Of a stretch of 64,000 bases of DNA, positions 33,405 to 47,700 are shown piece by piece. How positions within the stretch are numbered: position 1 is the first letter of the stretch; every line of letters begins with the position of its first letter. Source of the DNA: Chlorops oryzae (taxonomy: Eukaryota > Arthropoda > Insecta > Diptera > Chloropidae); the NCBI GenBank assembly GCA_020466095.1, contig CM035807.1, forward strand, positions 97,578,481 to 97,642,480, given 5' to 3'. The notes below the pieces were generated by a model. That model made no database searches. It saw only the letters and a program-made list of their open reading frames with translations, and was not told where the DNA came from. The translations under genes were made by a program, and so were the position numbers.

Positions 33405-33410
33405 AATAAA
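33405..33410 (+). terminator. Probable poly(A) signal of ANKRD29
   Basis: AATAAA about 440 bases after the stop codon, the first canonical signal downstream. Confidence 0.45.
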
Positions 33411-36400
33411 AAAGCTTCACAGCTTATGAAAAGTTTAATCAAAACTTGACAAATGAAACTTTCATTTTTCCCATAGAAGCAAGATCAGTTTCAATCGAAA
33501 TTTCTCTATCCTAATGAAAAATTCTTTGGTTTTCTGTTCCATTAACAATTAAAGGCGTAACCAAGGCTTTCATGAAGGGGGCTGATATTTTTTAATTCAA
33601 AATTAAAGTAGATTTAGACTAATGGCTCGATTTTCAAGTTAATTCCGTCTGAAAGGGGATGGCATGGCCTTATCGGCCCCTATCGATCAAATACGGTGTT
33701 GTTGAAAATTCCAAAAGGCGAATGATGAATAAGCTTCAAAAGATTAAGGTGGATCTTAGTATAAGAAAGCCTTTGGAGACAATCGGAGTTGCCTTATAGA
33801 GATCGCTCTTCATGGAAGATTGGTTGACTGATCATTTCAACGAGCCAACCGATCGGGCCAATCGATCGATCCAACTCCATAATTTGTTATGCGAAAGAAA
33901 GAATTGAAAAGCTCATATAAAAATTTTTCAGATTGAAAGCTCACCAAAGTAGTCAGTCACTGATGAAACTTGAATAAGTTTTTTCCAATGCATAATACTC
34001 ATATTCATGACATTAATATGTCCTCCATGCATGGCGAAATAATGACATATGCCAACAATGCGAGGTTTTGTTTATGTTATCTCAGGCCCATTCAAATACA
34101 ATCAAAAATATAAAAGGAAAAAAAAAATAAAATACACAAAAAAATTTCCCATTTCAGAAGCTCAAAAAGGCAACGGGCTTTAAACTCGTGACAGTCGAGA
34201 TTTATGACCCTACCACATTTGTTTGAATTGAGTATCCTTTGCTATCCTTTCGGACTTATCGATTGTGCATATACCGGAATTTGATTCTTTTCGTTTTTCC
34301 ACTTCTGACTTCCTTTTTCCCTTTTCTGTCTGAACATAATTTACGTTCGTTTGAACGTTTATTGTGACGGCTTTTGATAAATGAACAAAATTTACAAAAT
34401 ATATTTTATTTAAAGCCGTGTGCTTTAAAGGACACTGAAACCGACAAAATTATACACATTCACATATGCCCGAATTTGTAGAGGTACCTTGGCAGCATAC
34501 TGACTTGAACGAATCTGTTTTCGTATGTTTGTTCTTGTTTTTGATTGTCAGGAAATTGCGTATTTTTTTTTTATTTTTGGCAAATGTGCATTGATTCAAT
34601 GGGTCACTTGATGTGCTCGGCTAACGATGTCAATGATAGTTTATCTGAGCTTAAGATTATGTGAGAAAGACGAATGGAATGTCTTACGAAAGCCCGTGAT
34701 TAATGGATGGCAATGATTTAATTTAAAAGTTTTTTGATTCCTCCTACGTTACGGTCTATCGAATGTTTTTGTATCTTGTTTACATTGCTTCTCTGTTAAA
34801 AGGAACTTCACATTCTGCCATTCGAAGGATTCGAAGGATTGTGATGCCATCACGGCTGAAAAACCCTTAGTTTTATTTATTTATGAGACCTATTGAAAAT
34901 GAATTTTATTTGGGAAATAGTTTTCTTGATATTGCGTTTTCTTTTTTTTTTTAACATCCTTGAGCCATGTCCTATCGCAAATGAATTTAGCATGAGAAAA
35001 GCAAACGCATAATTGAACGCAATAAATTGATGAGCTCTTTAAGTCGCTATTATCTATTTGAAGAATAATTTTATATCCTTTATTTGGGTTGTAAGTGGAT
35101 CTTGTTAAAGCCATGAATGCTTAATGTGCCTTCAAAAAGCCCATCGATATGGAATTCACTCAACCAATAAGTATTGTTCATATTTGTGTGGGAAAATTGG
35201 TGTTGAAGATGACGGTTTTCCTTGGAGTAGGAAACAAGTGTTCAGTGAAATTCGACCTTAAACTTGCTAAGCAAGTATTCTACAACTAATAATAGTGTAA
35301 TAGTGATCAGGTTTTACTTAAAGCTGCCGTAGATTGGCTCCTTATCTGTATTTAAAGATCGTTTTCTAATTCTTCGTAGCACCTTCCTGCACAGTCCTGA
35401 ATAATAGAGTAAGTTATTTGAGTGAAAATATAGTAAATATTAACCCCCTTGTTCATAATCACTCATCTAATCTCAAAGAACAAGACAAAATCATCTAGGC
35501 ATAGCCTCATTTTGATCCTTAACATTCTAAAATGGCTTCTTTGAAAGATGGGGCTTTGTAAACTAATAAATAATAAAGTAAGCATAAAAGATTATTTGCA
35601 ATAAACCAAAAGCAATGACTAGATTCCTTAGCTTCATATTAAAATAGTCTTATGTTCAATATTCAAGCTTTTAGACAAGAAGATTAGAACACTTGGATGC
35701 ACCCACAGGAAGTTTATGTAATTGGAAATTAAATGCAGTGCATTCTGCTTCTTGTATCTCTCTCTTTCTCTCCCTTCCACTCATCCGCTCACTCACAATG
35801 TCTTACAGAATTGCATGGAAGTGCGACTTAATGAATTCACAGCCAAAAGTTGAGGTTTCAACACTTCAAGATGTAACAAGTGCATTGTTTGAGAACGTCA
35901 AGAGGATTTAAGTCGATAGCTTTCATGTGCAGGCGTCTGCAATATTCTAAGATAGCGAAAATTCGAATTTAATTTGAAATGACATGAATCAACGTCAAAA
36001 GAGATATTGTAGCCAGCTGAATGGGCATGAATGCTTCCGATTCAGTTTTATATTTCTTGAGAAAATTTACGACTAAAGTTTATTGTACTTTTAAAGGACC
36101 GTGGTTATTCGAAATGGGTTTGTATAAAGGACTTATGGTGCTTTGCGATTGCGAGAAAGAGAGAGAGAGAGTTTGAAAAATGAAATCGAATAAAAATTTA
36201 TTAAAGAATAACTCAATTTTCCCGTATGTTTACAAAAAGCCATGTCAAGAGGGACAACTGACGTATGATCGACGTAAATTTCTTATTGACATCAAAGCAT
36301 CACTCATACGTCGGAGAATCCCCGAAGAATAGCACAAAAATTTAAAGGAAAATAACAAAAAAAAAACACATTTATTTTTAAAAACCATAAAAATTTCAAA

Positions 36401-38800
36401 AGACATTTTCGCATTTTGTTGTACCTCAGGCTTAAGAGAAAAAACTGATTAAGTCGATTCAAGCATTGTGTTCGCTCTTTCGTTCAGGCACAACAGAAAT
36501 GCGAGGTGGAAGGGAAAACGAACATTGTTGTTGTTATTTATTTTTTACAGGCAAAATGAAACAATAACTGTTCATTTATTTCAGAATATTTCATTATTCA
36601 ATATCCATGCGGTCCCAACGGAACACGCTCGGATCGATTCCTCTTAACTTTGCACACATTTTTCCGACATTTATTTTTTATTTTTATTTTTTTTTCTGTT
36701 CTTCTTACCTTTAAGCATTTGTTCATTTATGTTCCCTTCGATATGCGTGAATACATAAATATTTCCGGTGGTGTATGCCCGCCCACGTATATGTGTTAAT
36801 GTATCGGCAGCCATGAATTCTCGTAACAAGCTATCATCGTGAGGCAGCAGCTTCCGTTGGGCGCATGAATTTCGTTATGAACAAAACCGATTTCAGACCG
36901 GAAGCGTAAGGAAGCATGTTTGTGGGTTTTAAAACTTTAATGGCTCTGTTCAAAGTTAAAACCACGAGAAATTTAAATGCCAGCGTAATGAATGTGGGCT
37001 AATTTTTCTTCAACCGTTCTATGCGAGTGCTAAAATATTGTTCCATCCTTCACAGATATACCTACAAAGGTACAGAGCTTGAGTTCATATTTTGTACAAA
37101 AAAAAGTTTTAATATTCCCATCTAACTAGGAATTTTTTTTCTACGTAATTAAATACAATTACCTTTAATTAATTCGATATAATATAATGCAGGGGATGAA
37201 CAATAAATTTCACAGTATCTGCTGGTTGTGGTTGGTGTATAATCTAAAAAAAAAAAAGAAACCGGAAAATATGGAATTACTTTTCAATTTCAATAACGAC
37301 TTTGGGGTTTATCATCATCATCAGACCAAGCACAATTGAGTCCTTATTGACCTAGGCTGGATAGCCAGCTTATGAAAATGATGCCTCTTAGTCTACCCAC
37401 TCCGAGTGGCAGTTTTTTTCAAAGCAAACTTTTCAAAGGACATTTTAGAGTCAATTGAAAGGTTTGTTTCGAACGAGTCTTGAATTTTTTGATTTGAAAA
37501 TGAGGAACAACTATTCTTCTATGAAGGATCAAATTTTGGTCTTCCTGGCATATCAGAATCTATGAAATATATCGAAATCGGGGCAACGAGCTCAATTCAA
37601 AATGTTCCCATTTTCTCTTTTAAATCGGTACAAAGAAATATGGTCGTAACAGCAGAACTAAAATGATTGATGTGAAGTAGACTTGTCCTAAAGTAGATGA
37701 CGTAGAGTAAAAAAAAACCTTTTATTTTTAAAGTTTTCCCATAAATTTTCCAAATACCTGCATTCATTTTGAAGTTATCGAATAAATTTTCCAAACAACA
37801 TTATTTCCAATTCAATTTAACCTTCTCCTAATTAATTCCATTATTCCGGGCAATTTTCTGCTTCCTTTGCGAAACTCATGGTTGCCTGGCCAAACGGTAA
37901 TTAAGGAGAAACCAATTAGTGATTATTGATTGAATGATTTATTCAGTATTGTTTTGTAATAACAGTTGCACATGGCGTTAATGGTGCGTAAAAATCTTTT
38001 TATTAGAGATGTCATTCGATGCTGCTTTCCTTGCTCTAATTAGGGTCTCAGAAAATTCACTCATTCATGGCCACGAAATCGAAGAAGAAAATAAAATTTT
38101 ATATTTTCGTCCATTCGAGAAGTCGAATTTTACGGAATTATGTTATGTATAAGACCCTAAATGAATATTTTATATGAGTTTTCTTTGAATTATTCCTATT
38201 GGCGCTTAAAACGCCAAAGCACGCGCTCTTAAGCGACACAAGTACGTTGGCAAAGTAAAAACAGGAAAAAAAGTCAAAACTTTTTTGTCGGTCACAAACA
38301 AAAAAAAGCTGTTGGGACTGTGACGACAAAGTTGCACGTGCTTTTTGCTTTTATCCCAACTCTCTTCAAAACATTTTTTTTCCAGCTGACACAATCGTAA
38401 AACAAAAGCCATAAGGATAATGTATGCGTGAGAAAACCCTTTGAAGGATTGTTGAGAGCAACTCCATTGAATTCTCTGCTTCGATAACCAAGCAGACAAA
38501 TATGTCAGCAACTCGTTTTGCGGGGCTCATTAAATATCATAAATCAGTTCTACCCAAACAGGCCAACTGGCACAATTTTCCTAATTTTTCACATGTATGT
38601 ATGTGTGCTTGAGCGAGTCATATGCACTGAAAAAATGGTCCCATTTTAAGCATTGAGCTTGGCAAAATAATTTTTTAGAAAAAAAATTAATTTTTGCATA
38701 GCCATTCATTTTCAACGTGTGCTCAAAAATAGAGTGTTAGCTGTTGTTCCTTTCGTTGTCATAGCAAACTAAGAAGGCGGATTTTCTCATTTATATAGAC
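33411..38800. other. Intergenic DNA without recognised genes
   Basis: Long AT-rich stretch with poly(A)/poly(T) runs. None of its frames (34890-35114, 35693-35911, 37597-37794, 38138-38511) shows family similarity, splice structure or flanking signals that I can support. Possible distal regulatory DNA for the genes on either side. Confidence 0.4.
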
Positions 38801-38803
38801 CAA

Positions 38804-39684
38804 GGGTGTTCAAAAGTCTCTTAAGGCAAAGCAAATCGAAATGCTCATACATTTAGGCAATCCATGTACAGTTTTGTTATTGAAGAGAAAAACTCGTTAG
38901 CTTCTAATAATAAAAATTATGGAATTTTCGCTTTTTTATTTATTATTAAGATGACCATATTTTTGAATAGAAAGAAAATGAAGTTTTTAGTCAAATATGC
39001 AAAAAAATTAACACACGGGAAAACAAAAATTAGAATGTATTATTATTCAATAATTGAATACTTTTGATTCGACGCCCAAATACTCATAATTAGAATTATT
39101 AATGCTAATAAGCACAGCTCGGATTTTGTTGACATTTATAAATTTAAACATACTTTATAGGGCAAAAATTTTTTCTTACCAACGTTTTTCGAATAATTTA
39201 GCGAAGTTGAACTTCAAATCGTTTTCTAACTTCAAAAAATTCATATTGAAGTAAAAATCTTATTGTAATCATAAATTTTAATAAAGATCTGAAATCTTAA
39301 CTTATAATGTATTGAACAAAATTTTTACTCCATAAGTATGCTTTAAATTTTTGAAGTTGCAACTTCAAAATATGCATAATGTTAATAAGAAATAGATTTT
39401 GACCCTGAGTTTATAAAATTTAAAAGTAAACAAATACTCATTATGGCTAAAAAAATATAATGTTTTGAACTCAATCAAGTTAAGAATAAATGATATTTTA
39501 ACTAATACAAATTTTTTAATAAAAAAAACAAATTTTAGGGTATTCCGTATTTTATAGTGGGATGAGCTCCCACTGTATACGAAGAGTATAGGAAGTGCTA
39601 GTCCTATTCTCCTGGCATATGCCATGAGTTTTTCAAAAAAATAAGCATTGAGAATGTAAGGCCTGGGCACCCCTGATTTATACG
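38804..39684. mobile_element. Candidate hAT-type element, about 0.88 kb
   Basis: The left CAAGGGTGTTCAAAAGTC and the inverted right CAGGGGTGCCCAGGCC resemble opposite hAT ends. Similar flanks ATTTATAT (left, a few bases out) and ATTTATAC (right) could be a decayed target duplication. A copy of another hAT family lies inside at ~39113-39375. Confidence 0.4.
39113..39375 (-). mobile_element. Diverged copy of the 48.3-kb hAT family
   Basis: Shares CAGCTCGGATTTTGTTG at one end with the complement-type end of the 48274-48509 element. Also shares GCGAAGTTGAACTTCAAATC, a TTCATATTGAAG-like inner segment and AAGTATGCTTTAA. The second end is eroded. Confidence 0.6.
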
Positions 39685-39689
39685 CTTTG

Positions 39690-42600
39690 GATAAAAATTA
39701 TAAACAAAGTAATAAAGAGTGGCAATAGGTACTCCCATCTATTTCAAATAGAATTTCGCTGGACAGCACTGATTTTTAAACTTAGCTTCAAGGATTCGTT
39801 CTCGAAACAAGTTTTTCTTGAACTTTCAATTAAGAAATTATAAAACTGATCATTTTGAAGTAATATCAATTGTTTTTATCATCGGAGAAAAGTTCAGGAC
39901 ACTCTGCTCGAGAAATTGTCAACTGGGTATGCCCATCTATATGTATGTATTGAAGGGCTTTTTTTTTTGTATTGCAACAGCTGCTGGAGTATGCGAGCAA
40001 AAGAAAAAGCTTTTCATCTCCTGTGAATCATGCACACATATTCCAGTACACACAGGGTCTCTCTCTCAGTTTCATTTAAACTTTCGGTCCGTGCGGTTCA
40101 TGGGTTCTTGTGTGAACGGAAAAAAACTCAGAAGTGTGAAAAAAAAAACTGGGGAAAATTGCATTTCAAGTGAATAATTGGAGGCTATTAGAAATTGTAG
40201 CATGGAAAGCTTACTTTATGTGAAAGGGAACAAAACAGTTACTTTGCGTGCGTGCGTGTGTGTGTCTGTGTGTGTTTGTGTTGAAAAAAGGGGGTCCATT
40301 CGTCCGTTCGTTTCATTGAAACACAGTTTTTCTGTAGCCTACTTTTGTGCGTTATTCTTTGTTTGTTTGTAGTTTTTTTTTTTTGGTTGTTTGTTGCGAA
40401 CACACATTTAAATAGTTTGTTATGTTTGTAAGTATCATTGTGTTTTGTAGTTTAAAGCGTCAGTAAGATTTGTATGGCATTTATGATAGCAATAAAGAAA
40501 TATTCAAACTAAAACAAATGTGATTCGCCGTGAAACTCATCAAAGGAATTCGAGAGCTTCCATTTGTGGTTAGGAGTGTAACTTCCGTAATTGGAACAAG
40601 TTTTCTGTTCCTTTTCGATTCATTTCGAAGCGTCATCGTTGTCATCGTAAAGCGTCAGACTTAAGCCGCAACATTGGCGTCGAACACAGCGCGCCCTTAC
40701 CGCAGAATGACGCGTGTGAGGAGGATTGTTGTAAGTCTGAATTGTTATGCTGTAACTTTACTACATATTTAAATTCAACACAATTTACCAGATATAATTA
40801 AACACTAACGCACGCACTTGTCACTCATATCTGCACAATAAAATGTAGAAAGTTGATTTTATTTACTTTAAGAAATCACATTAATAAATCATAAATATCT
40901 AAACACCTCTAAACCTGACAATATCTGTTTATTTAAATACTGTGTTTGCTTGTTTCAATCGAATTTAATGTAAATAAATACTAAATATATGGTATACCTA
41001 TCGGAGAATGCACACCGCTTTACCGCATGAATCGATGATGAATGAGAATCGATTTTGTCGATTTTATATAATCTTTTTAAATGAAAATCGAACACGATTG
41101 GAAAAATTAATTGAACGTTTTGACGAATGTGCATGTCGGCTTTCATAACCGTAGAAAATAAAAATTTTTCCGGTCTTGTAAACAATAATATTTTCTTTGG
41201 AATATTCCTCAAGTCTAAGCACATTCATATGCCCAGATCCAAGCACGAGAAATTTTTTCAATGCAACATCAATCAAAATTTGCCTTCCTACGATTTACGC
41301 AAATGTCTGACTACGTTCAGCCAAGATAAACATGTCCGCTCTGATAAAAGTGAAAAAAAAAATAAATAAATAAAAAAAATTAAAATAAGCAGAAAGGAAG
41401 AAAATGCAAATCAGCCTTTTATTTCCAAGAATTGCTTTCAAGAGGAAACTTTTCAATGTAAAAGCATTCAAGTTGCATTGAATTTTTAAAGGGATTTTAA
41501 GCAAAAAAAAAAATAAAAACCATTTCATTGACATTCCACGCATTAGGAAGTGAATTCGAATCAGCTTTGAGGGAACTCTTCAATTTTTTATGAGAAAACA
41601 CTTCCCGAAACGTCCTTCATTTGGGTTTATCACACATTTTTTGATTGCTCAGACGTTCAAAGATTTAAAATGAACTTGAATTTCGATGAAGTATGTACGA
41701 GGGACTCTTTGCTTAAAACGTTTTAAGGAAGCTCTTCATTTGCATTTGGTTATTTCTCTACAAGAATTCTCAGGCGAAAGTTTTTATTTAAATTTGTGAA
41801 TAAACAAATAATCGAATCGAAAGTAGGTCCTATTCTCAGAAGGGATAAGTAGTCTCCCTCGCCTTTTAAATCTCTCACTTTTTTGATCATCAGTGATTGC
41901 AGTTATAACCTTTTTTTTTGGGCTCTGTTTAGATCAGGGATGCTGAATAAATGGTCTCAACCCACAAGAAATTTATATAGCCTATTCATTTATGTTTGGG
42001 GGACTGTAACAACCCTCCAGTAAAGAAAAAGTCAACTTACGAAAAAGGAGTACTTTGGGTTACTCGGAATATGACTAGTTAAAATGTTGAGTTTTAAATA
42101 ATCCCGGGGAACTTTCCCCTGCGGGTTTGGAAAAAATTCTCCTATTCTAAGCACACTCCGAAGGGAATATGAAGGGAGCAAGAGTATCAAACATTTTGAA
42201 GTAGAACCATCACATTCTCCACTTCTACTTCTTTCGTCCGCGTGGAAAAATTTCTGGCGGAAAAATTCGCGGCGAATATTCATTTAGAAAAGGGCTGTTT
42301 AAGAATTGAGTAGACATCGAGTAGCAGATAGTCGTCTAGGAGAAATGTAGTTCTAGAATTAGACCAACTTTTACAAATGGAACAATTGACCTCTAATTGG
42401 AGTTCTACTCGTGAACTAGTCGGGGAGTAGTTGAAGAGTAGTAAGATTACTGCAGGGAAGTCATACTTTAGCCAAAATAATCGAAATCTTCTGAAATTCG
42501 CAGGTCTCGTAGGGCTTCTGAAACCGTTTGAAAAGAATCATTTGTCATCTTTGATTCCTTAAAAATAATTTTTAAAAATTTCTTCTACACATTAAAATAT

Positions 42601-43570
42601 CTCTTTATGGTTTTTTCCTTAAATTTTGATGACGTTATTTGCGGCTTTTGAGCTCTTAGAAGATATCACATTTTATATGCCACTTAAATAAATAAGAGTT
42701 TTATTTTGCTCTTAAAATTCTTTCGTCGTACACGCGGAAAAACGATTAAAGTCAATTTTTTTTTTGACAAGAGTATTTTTTGTTTTTCCAAAAGTACATC
42801 ATTTGCTTTTCATATTGATGAGAGCAGTTCATTCACTTGTCAGTTAAATTGAAAAAGAAAGAAAAACAAAACAAATAAATCAATAAAAACTAAAAACATT
42901 TTCCGCGAGAAAATACGAATGGAATTTCGGACTTCGAACGTTGGAAGCCGAACAAATTTATTCATGTAAATTTATAGCGGTGTGACGGAAATTCATAATT
43001 TTCACAGCCGAAAAAACAATTGCGAAAAGAAACATTAAAATTTTAAGTGGTCATATAAGGGCAGAATTAAGGGCTTTTCAAAATATTTAATTAAAAGTCA
43101 AAAGTATTTTAATCAATCAACCTTCAATCCATTAGCGTAGAAACTTTTCGACTCCAGAATCAATCAAACGTTACACATTCCATTAGCGCTAGAAACATTA
43201 GAAGGCTTTCAAATAATGCCGAGCTTAAGTAGTTTTAAGTGCTTCAGATGACAATTTTCTATGATTTGACCATTTCACCACAAAATGTGCGTTTCAATTA
43301 ACATTTTGAATGACGACTCACATTTCGGATTGTCTTCTCTGTGCCACCGCAATCGAGCGTGATTGTCCACCGAAATGCCATTTCGTGTGAAAATCAATTG
43401 GCACAACCGCATTGACTTTTGACTTATCACTTTAAACGCGATTGAAATCAGAAAATGAAACCGAATGAGAGTCCTTTAAGTACTGTTCGGGAATTTAATT
43501 GATTGTCGTCACAGGCATGTGGTCTGAAAAGCATTGAAATTGATGCTGATCTTCTGCAATCTTCGCATCT
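39690..43570. other. Intergenic DNA; possible transcribed patch near 40.6 kb
   Basis: Mostly AT-rich without recognised genes. A more balanced stretch at 40610-40735 ending GGATTGTTGTAAGT looks like a 5' untranslated exon with donor, but has no coding frame or partner. A short (GT)n tract lies at ~40244-40280. Confidence 0.3.
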
Positions 43571-43577
43571 CATCTCT

Positions 43578-44703
43578 CTATCTCTCTATTCTATCTCTAT
43601 CTCTCTATATCTTCTACTCTATCTCTATCTTTCTCATCTATCTATCTTCTCTATCTTCTATCTTCTATCTTCTTCTATCTTTCTATCTTCTATCTTCTAT
43701 CTTTCTATCTTCTATCTATCTTTCTATCTTCTATCTTCTATCTATCTTCTTCTATCTTTCTATCTTTCTATCTTTCTATCTTCTATCTTTCTATCTTTCT
43801 ATCTTTCTTCTTTCTATCTTTCTATCTTCTCTATCTCTCTATCTATCTTTCTATCTTTCTATCTCTATCTTCTTCTTTCTATCTTTCTATCTTTCTATCT
43901 TTCTATCTTTCTATCTTTCTATCTTCTATCTTTCTATCTTTCTATCTTTCTATCTTTCTATCTCTTTCTATCTTCTATCTATCTATCTTTCTATCTTTAT
44001 CTATCTTTCTATCTATCTTTCTATCTTTCTATCTTTCTATCTTTCTATCTATCTTCTATCTTTCTATCTTTCTATCTTTCTATCTTTCTATCTTTCTATC
44101 TTTCTATCTTTCTATCTTTCTATCTTTCTATCTTTCTATCTTTCTATCTTTCTATCTTCTTCTATCTTTCTATCTTTCTATCTTTCTATCTTTCTATCTT
44201 TCTATCTTTCATTTCTATCTTCATCTTCTATCTTTCTATCTTTCTCATCTTATCTATCTTTCTATCTTTCTATCTTCTACTTTCTATCTTTCTATCTTCT
44301 CTATCTTTCTATCTTTCTATCTTTCTATCTTTCTATCTTTCTATCTTTCTATCTTTCTATCTTTCTATCTTTCTATCTTTCTATCTTTCTATCTTTCTAT
44401 CTTTCTATCTTTCTATCTTTCTATCTTTCTATTTCTATCTTTCTATCTTTCTATCTTTCTATCTTTCTATCTTTCTATCTTTCTATCTTTCTATCTTTCT
44501 ATCTTTCTATCTTTCTATCTTTCTATCTTTCTATCTTTCTATCTTTCTATCTTTCTATCTTTCTATCTTTCTATCTTTCTATCTTTCTATCTTTCTATCT
44601 TTCTATCTTTCTATCTTTCTATCTTTCTATCTTTCTATCTTTCTATCTTTCTATCTTTCTATCTTTCTATCTTTCTATCTTTCTATCTTTCTATCTTTCT
44701 ATC
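43578..44703. repeat. 1.1-kb pyrimidine octanucleotide tract (ATCTTTCT)n
   Basis: Irregular TCTATCTTTC variants from 43578 become an almost pure ATCTTTCT array from ~44294 to 44703, about 50 copies. One strand is nearly all pyrimidine. The long Ser/Phe/Leu/Tyr frames (409 and 420 codons) across it arise because the 8-base unit reads openly in three frames; they are not genes. Confidence 0.95.
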
Positions 44704-47700
44704 ATTACTGCCCTCTTGCGGGTCTTGACTAGATCATTGCGTTTATCCATGAATAATCTCACAAACAGGCCATCTCTTTCTAGTAAATGGAATTGAAGCT
44801 ATTTCCAATTATTTTTATAGAGGTCAGTCTCTCATAAGACCATCCCATTCTGGAAATTTTTTAATATCTTTTCATGTCCTCTGAAGGAGAATTTCTTTAA
44901 ACCATCACTCTACTTAAATAAAAAAAAGTTCTGATATTGAAAATCAATCCTCTCACATTGCAGTCGCATACACTAGCGTTTTTACAGGACAATGAGCCTT
45001 TTCCCATAACATCCTTCAATGCTTGAGCTACATTTTCTAAGGTTAAAGCCAAAAATGTTGAACGTGCTTAAATCGATTTGTAGTATCTCTCAATATCGAA
45101 TTTTTTCCTGTTCTATTTTCAAACTCTTATTGACGATGGAAAGCCCAAACAGCATCATTGACGGTGATTATTTTTATATCCTTTTATGGTAACCAATAAA
45201 ATTTCCTAATTGCCTTAAATGTAAACACAGAGAATCAACTGAGAAATCGTAGCCCGTCTTTGTTTGTCTTCTGATGTCGTCTATCGACTTTGAGTGCGTT
45301 GGTACTTTTGTCTATTCGCCACAAAGTCTAACATGTTGTGAGCACATTTTATTATATCCTTTTTGCGTTTTATTTTTATATATATATTTTTTTCTTTTGC
45401 TTGTTTGAAAACGAAAGTTCGTGCATGTCAAGTAGTCACGTAGATTCCTGTGCTCAAAAAATTCTATAAACTTGACAATCACCTCTAACCGAAACCGAAA
45501 GACGTCCGCAAACATTTCGAGAGCGGAAAATTAAGTGCAAGCTATAGGCATTCGCTTCGACCTCATGGCGGCGGCAGCGCTTCTTTTATCTTTGTTTACG
45601 AAATTATTTTCAGACCAATTTGTTTCGCCTTGTCGTACTTTATAATAAGTTAAATGAGTTTGTGCCTAGACGAACAATAAAATAAAAAAAAAATCGCTGG
45701 AAGCAGCTTCCGGCTTGCCAATGACGAAAGCTTAACCTTCTTGGAATTTTAATTGAAAATATATGGCTTCTGGGCTGAACAGAAGTCGGAAATTTCAAGC
45801 CTCTTAAGTCCCTAAAATGTAAAAGTATGTCTCGTTGCCTGATACTCATCAATTATGGATTTTTGGCATTAGTTGATTTCGGTTTTAGTTTGCTCTTTGA
45901 ATTCAAATGATGGCAGTTTGCCGTCGAAATCAACAAAAAATTGTATGTACATATTTTCCTTAAAATCTATACGCTTCAGTGACCTTTGTTGGGGTGTCTT
46001 CTCAGTTCGATTTCCCATAGAAAAGGGGGTTGGTTTTTATTCTAGCTCTACAAATTTATTTGTTATTTATCTATTATTCTGTTCTTTTTTATTTTTATTT
46101 ATTTTTAGTTCTTATTAAATTATTTTTCGATTCTTCATTCGAACTGTAAGTTTCTTGCTCACGTCAATTATTTACTTCTAACATTCACAGTACTTTGAGA
46201 AATTTAATCAACTTTGAAATACATACTTGCTTCTTTTGTTCTTTCGACGGCATTCAATATTTCCTTACTTTTATTGTTTAGCCATCCATCAAACTCAATG
46301 CTCAATGGAACTCAAGCGAAGCGATAATTAGATTTTGGAATTTTTTTTTTTTTGATAAAATATTATATTTCTGACGGGTAATTTCATCAAAATGCTTTTT
46401 CGGAAATTCATCATTCTGAGTGAGAATTTTGTCTGTGGAAACTTTTCCTCTTCTATTTATCATTTTTCGTTTCGCTTTCAAAAAAACAAAATTTTCAGTT
46501 ATAGGAAGTGAAAATTTTGAACTGTGAGTAGGTAGACCGGAAAAATTCAGAAAATTCAGAAATCTCTCTCTCGCTCTGTGTTGTGGACTCCCAGCCGTAA
46601 CTGTGTACAGGAGGTAATCGAACACGTGTATAGCACAAAGTATGAGTTCTCACAGCACGCTGTACATAATATACGACACCTGTCCACTTTTCCCAGGGGC
46701 GTAGCGAGGACTAATCTAGACGTGGGCAAGATGAACTAGCGAGGTCCTACTTATAACATTTCCTTTCACTTACTAACTATGCCTGCATCCTTCAATCTTA
46801 TGCTCGCTTACATCGGAGTCTGATTTCATATTTGTGATAAAAAAAATTGTTAAAATAAATGAAACCTACGAGCGTTATTTTGATTGGAATTCCATACATT
46901 ATGTAAAATGTTTTAAGATTTTTCATCAAATTCCCTATCCTATTTCAAACATTTTTCATATTACTTATATTTCATATTCAATTTGGACTGCTTTATAAAA
47001 TCCATCATGCCACCACCACCTGCCAGCTGAAATCCTCGAATGCAATAAAATTCTTTTATGAGAAATATGTATGAGTATGTAAATGTCATTCCTTTAACAC
47101 GAACGGAAATTTACTTGTAGAAGAGGCATGAACAGGAAAATTCCATTGAAAACTCAAAGATGGAAAGTCCAATGGTAAATGGAAAAACCAACTTTTTTTA
47201 CGCAAAGCTTCATAAAAAGTTATGAGCCCGAGAGTAGCAGTGACAGCCGCACGACAACGGAATGCGTGCTCAATTATTGCGGCTAAAGGTTTGAGTGTAA
47301 AAATACTTTAAAACAAAACTTGTTGGTTCTCGAAACGGGTCTCAAGAGTCTCATAAAGAAAAAAGCTTTCAAGCATAGAAAATTTGTATTTTTAATCTTA
47401 AATTTAAAGAATTTTAATTGCCAAGCGAGTAGCAAACATCTGAGAATGAAAAAAAACTTTATATACCGGTATTTTAGATAAATTCTTCAAAAAGAAAAAT
47501 TAAATTGAATAAATTTAAATATGACTCATGGCAAAAGGATAGAAAATTGCATTTGCTACAAATGGAAAACTCCGACGACAAAGTTCCAAGTTATTTAAAA
47601 TGAAAATTGAAGCATTCTTTGCGAACTATGAGAAAACTGAAATACTATTTTCTATACTTTAAAGCAATTCTGAGCACTTCAGACAAATTCAATATGAAAT

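Noticed and set aside
43503..44796. Two open frames of over 400 codons
   Set aside because: They are translations of an 8-base pyrimidine repeat that has no stop in any phase.
46694..46730. CAGGGGCGTAGCGAGGAC, a hAT-like end
   Set aside because: No opposite end or target duplication found nearby.
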